DNA of 18,371 bases from Campylobacterales bacterium. Lineage in GTDB: Bacteria; Campylobacterota; Campylobacteria; Campylobacterales; Arcobacteraceae. This document shows positions 14,740 through 18,371 of this stretch, piece by piece (position 1 is the stretch's first letter; each line of letters opens with the position of its first letter). The position numbers and the translations under genes are program-made. Below the pieces are notes generated by a model, which saw only the letters and a list, made by a program, of their open reading frames with translations, was not told where the DNA came from and did no database searches. The stretch is taken from contig JADHTT010000002.1 of assembly GCA_016784825.1 (NCBI GenBank), positions 1 through 18,371 on the forward strand. Reading direction: 5' to 3'.

Positions 14740-15426
14740 TTATAATTTAATCACTTTATATCCAGTACCATATACATTAATGATTGTATCTTTTGGAAGC
14801 TTTTTTCTTAATTCTTTAATAATTATTTTTATTGAATTTACCTTATCTTCAAAACTATAATCATAAATTTCATCTGCAATAATATCATATGTTAATACTT
14901 TATTTAAGTTATTTACAAATAATGACAATATTTTACTTTCTCTACTAGTTAATGTTACTATATTCCCATTATTATATAACTCTTCTTGCCTATAATCCCA
15001 TAAAAATCCATCTTCTAAATATAGTGTTTTTCTTGATTCTACAAGATAATCTTTTTTTTCATCAATAGCTTTTTGCAAAGTATTGCTAAGCACTAACCTA
15101 GACACAGGTTTAACTAAATAGTCTGTAAGTTTTAGCTTTGTAGCAGACATAAGATGTTCAACATCACTATATGCTGTTAACATAATTATTCTAGTCGTAT
15201 GATCGTTTTGTCTGATCATATCAACTAATTCTAAGCCACTCATACTTGGTAGGTTTATATCTACAATCATAATATCAGGTTTCTTTGTTCTATATATCTC
15301 TAAAGCTGTTTGGGCACATGAAGCTTCATATACATCTGAATATGTTTTTTTTAAGTATGCAACATATCCTTGTCTTATTTTTTCTTCATCTTCAACAAAT
15401 AAGATACTAATACTCATTAAATCCAT
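14740..15426 (-). CDS. OmpR/PhoB-type response regulator (partner of the NIT-domain kinase)
   Basis: The 228-residue protein has a receiver domain with Glu12/Asp13, phospho-acceptor Asp56 (M-I-V-D-I-N-L-P), Thr84 in M-L-T-A-Y and Lys106 in V-K-P, then a winged-helix domain (about 130-228) with L-T-S-R-E-S-K-I-L-S-L and the final V-Y-G-T-G-Y-K-V. An in-frame ATG at residue 4 is an alternative start. It overlaps the upstream kinase gene by 20 nt, the usual sign of a cognate pair. Tandem 11-bp repeats upstream of the kinase gene are a plausible binding site for it. Confidence 0.9.
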   Translation of the reverse strand: MDLMSISILFVEDEEKIRQGYVAYLKKTYSDVYEASCAQTALEIYRTKKPDIMIVDINLPSMSGLELVDMIRQNDHTTRIIMLTAYSDVEHLMSATKLKLTDYLVKPVSRLVLSNTLQKAIDEKKDYLVESRKTLYLEDGFLWDYRQEELYNNGNIVTLTSRESKILSLFVNNLNKVLTYDIIADEIYDYSFEDKVNSIKIIIKELRKKLPKDTIINVYGTGYKVIKL

Positions 15427-17137
15427 CCTTGGTATTACTTAATAATGTAATTGTGAAACATGCACCATGATTATTATTTTTTACTTTTAAAAATCCATCC
15501 ATACTATCTTCTATAATTGTCTTAGCTATATAAAGTCCTAGACCTGTACCTTGTGTTTTTCGTTTAGTGGTAAAATAAGGTTCAAATACCCTATCCAATA
15601 GTTTTTCTTCTATTCCACCTGCATTATCACATACTTCTATATATATTGTATTATTGTTATCGCATCTAGTTGATATATTGATTTTTCTATTCTTTATATT
15701 TTTAGATATTAAAATATCTTTTGCATTATTTAAAATCACTAAAAGTACTTGTTGTAACTCATTTTTATAAGTAAATAATTTTTTATCTATAATATCTGTA
15801 TAGTCTAGCGTAATATTATTATTTACAATTGATCCACCAACTATTTTTATAGTATTATTAATCAGCTCTTCTATTGTAAATGTAGATTTTTTCTTATCCT
15901 TTTTATAAAAATCCCTAAAATCATCTATTGTTTGTGACATATATTGTGTAATATTTTCAATCTCTAATAATTCTTTATCAAATAATGTACTATCAATTTT
16001 ATTTTGATATATTATATTATCTATTTGCATAATTGTGGAATTAATATTATTTAGAGGCTGTCTCCATTGATGCATAATATTTTCTATCATTTCACCCATA
16101 GATACTAATTTAGCTTGCTGTTGAAGTTGTAAGTCTTTATTCTTCAGATCTAAGACCATAGATACAATATCTTTAACAATTTTGACAGTAATAAGAATTA
16201 CTATAATTATGAGCATGAATATTCCAGATATAATCAATATCAAACTATTCATAATCTTATCTTTCATATTGTTTGATATATATACAATATCTTTTAAAAA
16301 GTATTGCTCTATAGTTTTTAATTTATCAATATGTACTGTAGCAAGATTAAACCATGTCAATGGGTTATATTCTAATTTATCAGATTTAGCATCTAATATT
16401 ATTTTTGTAATGTCTGATTTTATATTTTGATCTATATTACTTTGATAATATTCAATCCATTTATCACTATGAGAATTTAAAAAATGTTTATGAGAATATT
16501 GACTATATGCCAACATTTTTAATAGATAATTTTTGTTTTCTTTATTTAAATATTGTTGTGATAATGCTGAGCTTATTATTGCTCTTAATATTCCTAAATA
16601 CTCTTTTTTCTCTAAAAAATAATTATAACTATGTAAATAATTATTTAATTTAGTATCATCCATTTTGCTAGAGATAAGCTTAATATCACTTATAATTAAA
16701 CTACTTAATTCATCAGTGAAATATTTAGTGGATTCTAATGGCAATACTAATAGATCATCTAATTTAAGTTTAAATGATATATTTGATATTGCTTTTGATT
16801 CAATAGGATTATCTACATTACTCCGTGCATATTTCAATCTTTTAAAATACTTACTATGAAGTTTTTTACTTTTTATATTGGTTACTTGTCTTTGTAATTC
16901 TAAAAATTGATAATTCATATTTGTTTTATCTGCTAAATAGATACTAGATAACCCTCTTTCTTTTTGAACCTCATGAAGAAAGTAAGTCAGTTGTTGAATT
17001 TTATTTATTTTATCTGATATCTTTTCAAACTTTTTATAGTTTTGATAGCTACTATACGCAAGATTTATACTAAATATAATGATTATACCTATAAGTATAG
17101 ATACTAATGATAAAAGTAAATATTGGAGTTTATTCAT
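15407..17137 (-). CDS. Membrane sensor histidine kinase with NIT-like periplasmic sensor domain
   Basis: The 576-residue protein has a membrane segment at about 5-29, a periplasmic region of about 265 residues and a second membrane segment at about 297-320. The periplasmic part starts with L-H-E-V-Q-K-E-R-G-L-S-S-I-Y-L (54-68) and contains W-F-N-L-A-T-V-H-I-D-K-L-K (262-274), which match the NIT (nitrate/nitrite-sensing) domain pattern. The kinase core has phospho-acceptor His356 in H-Q-W-R-Q-P-L, an N-box with Asn470/471, D-N-A-G-G (504-508) and G-T-G-L-G-L (530-535). No ribosome-binding site is evident before the ATG at 17137. It heads a kinase-regulator-addA run. The ligand is not shown; nitrate or nitrite is the family-based guess. 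Confidence 0.87.
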   Translation of the reverse strand: MNKLQYLLLSLVSILIGIIIIFSINLAYSSYQNYKKFEKISDKINKIQQLTYFLHEVQKERGLSSIYLADKTNMNYQFLELQRQVTNIKSKKLHSKYFKRLKYARSNVDNPIESKAISNISFKLKLDDLLVLPLESTKYFTDELSSLIISDIKLISSKMDDTKLNNYLHSYNYFLEKKEYLGILRAIISSALSQQYLNKENKNYLLKMLAYSQYSHKHFLNSHSDKWIEYYQSNIDQNIKSDITKIILDAKSDKLEYNPLTWFNLATVHIDKLKTIEQYFLKDIVYISNNMKDKIMNSLILIISGIFMLIIIVILITVKIVKDIVSMVLDLKNKDLQLQQQAKLVSMGEMIENIMHQWRQPLNNINSTIMQIDNIIYQNKIDSTLFDKELLEIENITQYMSQTIDDFRDFYKKDKKKSTFTIEELINNTIKIVGGSIVNNNITLDYTDIIDKKLFTYKNELQQVLLVILNNAKDILISKNIKNRKINISTRCDNNNTIYIEVCDNAGGIEEKLLDRVFEPYFTTKRKTQGTGLGLYIAKTIIEDSMDGFLKVKNNNHGACFTITLLSNTKDGFNEY

Positions 17138-17358
17138 GTATTTATTATATATTATTTATGATTTAGATTAATTGAAAAAGACAAGAATAGAAACTGATAA
17201 AATAGAGAGAGAAACAGTTCCTTGTTCTTTCTAATAAAATTATAATATAGAAAAGTGTGAGAAAAGTGTGTAACTAAAATTTTATTCAAAATTTTCCTTA
17301 GTAAACAAAATAAAGTAAATTGTAGTTATAATCTGTTTATTAAAAACAAAGGGTTATT
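17138..17358. promoter_or_regulatory. Divergent control region between the NIT kinase and mqnD
   Basis: These 221 bases hold both promoters. Two direct copies of GAAAAGTGTG lie at 17250-17259 and 17261-17270, 11 bp apart, the spacing expected for an OmpR-type dimer. A TATAAT -10 box at 17327-17332 and an AAAGGG ribosome-binding site near 17349 serve mqnD. No further gene was found. Confidence 0.55.
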
Positions 17359-18222
17359 TTGAATAAAATTTTAGTTGCACACTCACCAGACGCCGATGAT
17401 ATTTTTATGTACTATGCTATTAAACTTGGATGGGTAACTTTAAAAGATACAAAATTCGATAATCTTGCTGCTGATATTGAAACATTAAATCAAGCGACAC
17501 TAAAAGGTGAATATGATATTTGTGCTATTAGTTTTGCACTGTATCCATTTGTAAAAAAAGATTTTGCTCTACTAAAAACTGCTGTAAGCTTTGGTGATGG
17601 TTATGGACCAAAAATAGTAAAGAAAAAAGGTGTGAAATTAAAAAGAAATTTTAAAGTAGCACTTTCTGGTCAATACACTACAAATGCACTACTATTTAAA
17701 ATAAAATACCCAGATGCACGAATTACATATATGAACTTTTTGGATATTGAACAAGCTGTACTTGATGGTAAAGTTGATGCAGGAGTTTTAATCCATGAAT
17801 CAATACTAACTTATGATCAAGAGCTTGAGGTAGAAGCTGAATTATGGGATATTTGGCAAGAACTTGCTGGTAAAGATTTACCATTACCACTTGGTGGAAT
17901 GTGTTTAAGAAGAAGTATACCACTAAACAAAGCTATTGATTATGAAAATACACTAATTAAGGCTGTACAAGTAGCAAATGACAATAAACTGCTTCTTTCA
18001 AAAATGCTACTTGAAAGAGATTTAATAAGAGTAGATCATGATACCCTACAAACTTATTTAGGACTATATGCAAATGATGACTCTATTGAACTAAGCCCTC
18101 TTCAATATAAAGCACTTGATAAACTATACAGCTTAGGATATGAAAATGGATTCTATGATGAGCTTATTAAATCTGAAGATTATTTAATACCAAGTGAGTA
18201 TAAAGAGTTGAGAAACTCTTAA
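17359..18222 (+). CDS. mqnD: 1,4-dihydroxy-6-naphthoate synthase (futalosine menaquinone pathway)
   Basis: MqnD converts cyclic dehypoxanthine futalosine to 1,4-dihydroxy-6-naphthoate, a precursor of menaquinone in the pathway used by Campylobacterota. The 287-residue protein has the family start A-H-S-P-D-A-D-D-I-F-M (7-17), the segment A-I-S-F-A-L-Y-P-F, S-F-G-D-G-Y-G-P in the substrate pocket, the conserved histidine in G-V-L-I-H-E-S, and L-P-L-G-G-M-C-L-R-R near 175-183. Length is normal. The start is TTG at 17359 behind a good ribosome-binding site; it gives the expected N-terminus. It stands alone with its own promoter, and an IS256-type element begins about 9 nt after its stop. Confidence 0.94.
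   Translation: MNKILVAHSPDADDIFMYYAIKLGWVTLKDTKFDNLAADIETLNQATLKGEYDICAISFALYPFVKKDFALLKTAVSFGDGYGPKIVKKKGVKLKRNFKVALSGQYTTNALLFKIKYPDARITYMNFLDIEQAVLDGKVDAGVLIHESILTYDQELEVEAELWDIWQELAGKDLPLPLGGMCLRRSIPLNKAIDYENTLIKAVQVANDNKLLLSKMLLERDLIRVDHDTLQTYLGLYANDDSIELSPLQYKALDKLYSLGYENGFYDELIKSEDYLIPSEYKELRNS
18203..18220 (+). terminator. Hairpin at the end of mqnD
   Basis: AAGAGTT and AACTCTT form a 7-bp stem with a GAGA loop over the last codons of mqnD. No T tract follows: the next bases are AACCCACTAA and then the insertion sequence. The element may have separated the hairpin from an original T tract, or this may not be a terminator. Confidence 0.3.
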
Positions 18223-18231
18223 CCCACTAAT

Positions 18232-18371
18232 GGGGAGTGTTAAAAATTCTGTGTCAGTCTGATATAATAAAATATATAAGGATTGATATAGATGGAAGAA
18301 TTAAAAGAGAATCAACAGTTTGATTTTAATGAAGCAGTGCAAGATTTACTTGCAGGAAAAAATATAAATGG
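18232..18371 (+). mobile_element. Left end of an IS256-family insertion sequence (cut by window edge)
   Basis: The sequence GGGGAGTGTTAAAAATTCTG followed by TGTCA resembles the terminal inverted repeat of IS256-family elements, which commonly contain a T-G-T-C-A end to the repeat. A TATAAT box lies at 18263-18268, an AAGGA site at 18278-18282, and a transposase frame starts at 18292. The right end and target duplication lie beyond the window, so the exact left boundary is approximate. Confidence 0.82.
18292..18371 (+). CDS. IS256-family transposase, N-terminal fragment (cut by window edge)
   Basis: The 26 complete codons begin M-E-E-L-K-E-N-Q-Q and continue F-D-F-N-E-A-V-Q-D-L-L-A-G-K-N, close to the opening of Mutator-like IS256 transposases, in which a G-K-D segment normally follows. 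The catalytic DDE residues lie outside the window. Whether the copy is intact cannot be judged. Confidence 0.85.
   Translation, partial: MEELKENQQFDFNEAVQDLLAGKNIN

Noticed and set aside
16182..16859. Short plus-strand frames opposite the NIT kinase gene.
   Set aside because: A/T-rich shadows with hydrophobic bias from the membrane-coding region; no ribosome-binding sites.
18222..18235. CCCA-ctaa-TGGG as a terminator stem after mqnD.
   Set aside because: Only four pairs, no T tract, and it straddles the insertion-sequence boundary.

Overview
The window is low-GC, densely packed bacterial DNA. It most resembles Campylobacterota (Epsilonproteobacteria), probably the Arcobacter group. The grounds are the short TpiA with an N-F-K-T active-site start, the tpiA-fabI pair, the divergent nadD-rsfS / gap-pgk arrangement known from Campylobacter jejuni, the futalosine-pathway gene mqnD, an AddA-type RecB-like helicase-nuclease, and two histidine kinases carrying the HQWRQPL dimerisation motif. 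No rRNA, tRNA or CRISPR was seen.

Layout. Positions 1-1753 (minus): tpiA, fabI and the start of lysA, almost without gaps. Positions 1929-5176 (plus): a class III (anaerobic) ribonucleotide reductase cluster. The 700-residue NrdD body ends at its zinc site and has no glycyl-radical motif. It is followed by a small LpdD-like protein whose conserved core lies upstream of the first ordinary start codon, then by a 54-residue free-standing peptide carrying the missing glycyl-radical motif (R-V-M-G-Y-x-R-P), then by the radical-SAM activase NrdG. Positions 5259-5744 (plus): a degenerate NifU/IscU-like protein. Positions 5733-10805 (minus): gap, pgk, an epd-like second GAPDH-family gene, a cytosolic PAS histidine kinase and an OmpR-type response regulator, spaced as one operon. 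Positions 10834-11099: a 266-bp non-coding transposon-like element (MITE) with terminal inverted repeats and a perfect TTTA target duplication, directly upstream of the gap -10 box. Positions 11166-12010 (plus): nadD and rsfS. Positions 12017-17137 (minus): a membrane sensor kinase with a NIT-like sensor domain, its response regulator, and addA. Positions 17359-18222 (plus): mqnD. The window ends inside an IS256-type insertion sequence, with its left end near 18232 and its transposase starting at 18292.

How it fits together. In C. jejuni, as I recall, pgk is followed directly by tpiA and fabI. Here about 6.8 kb lies between pgk and tpiA, holding the epd-like gene, a two-component system, the NifU-like gene and the anaerobic reductase cluster. 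The central-carbon genes look suited to gluconeogenesis and vitamin B6 precursor supply, although this is inference. The most unusual feature is the NrdD split: the oxygen-sensitive radical-bearing tail is a separate polypeptide translated between the catalytic body and its activase, a layout reminiscent of the spare glycyl-radical subunit YfiD/GrcA of pyruvate formate-lyase.
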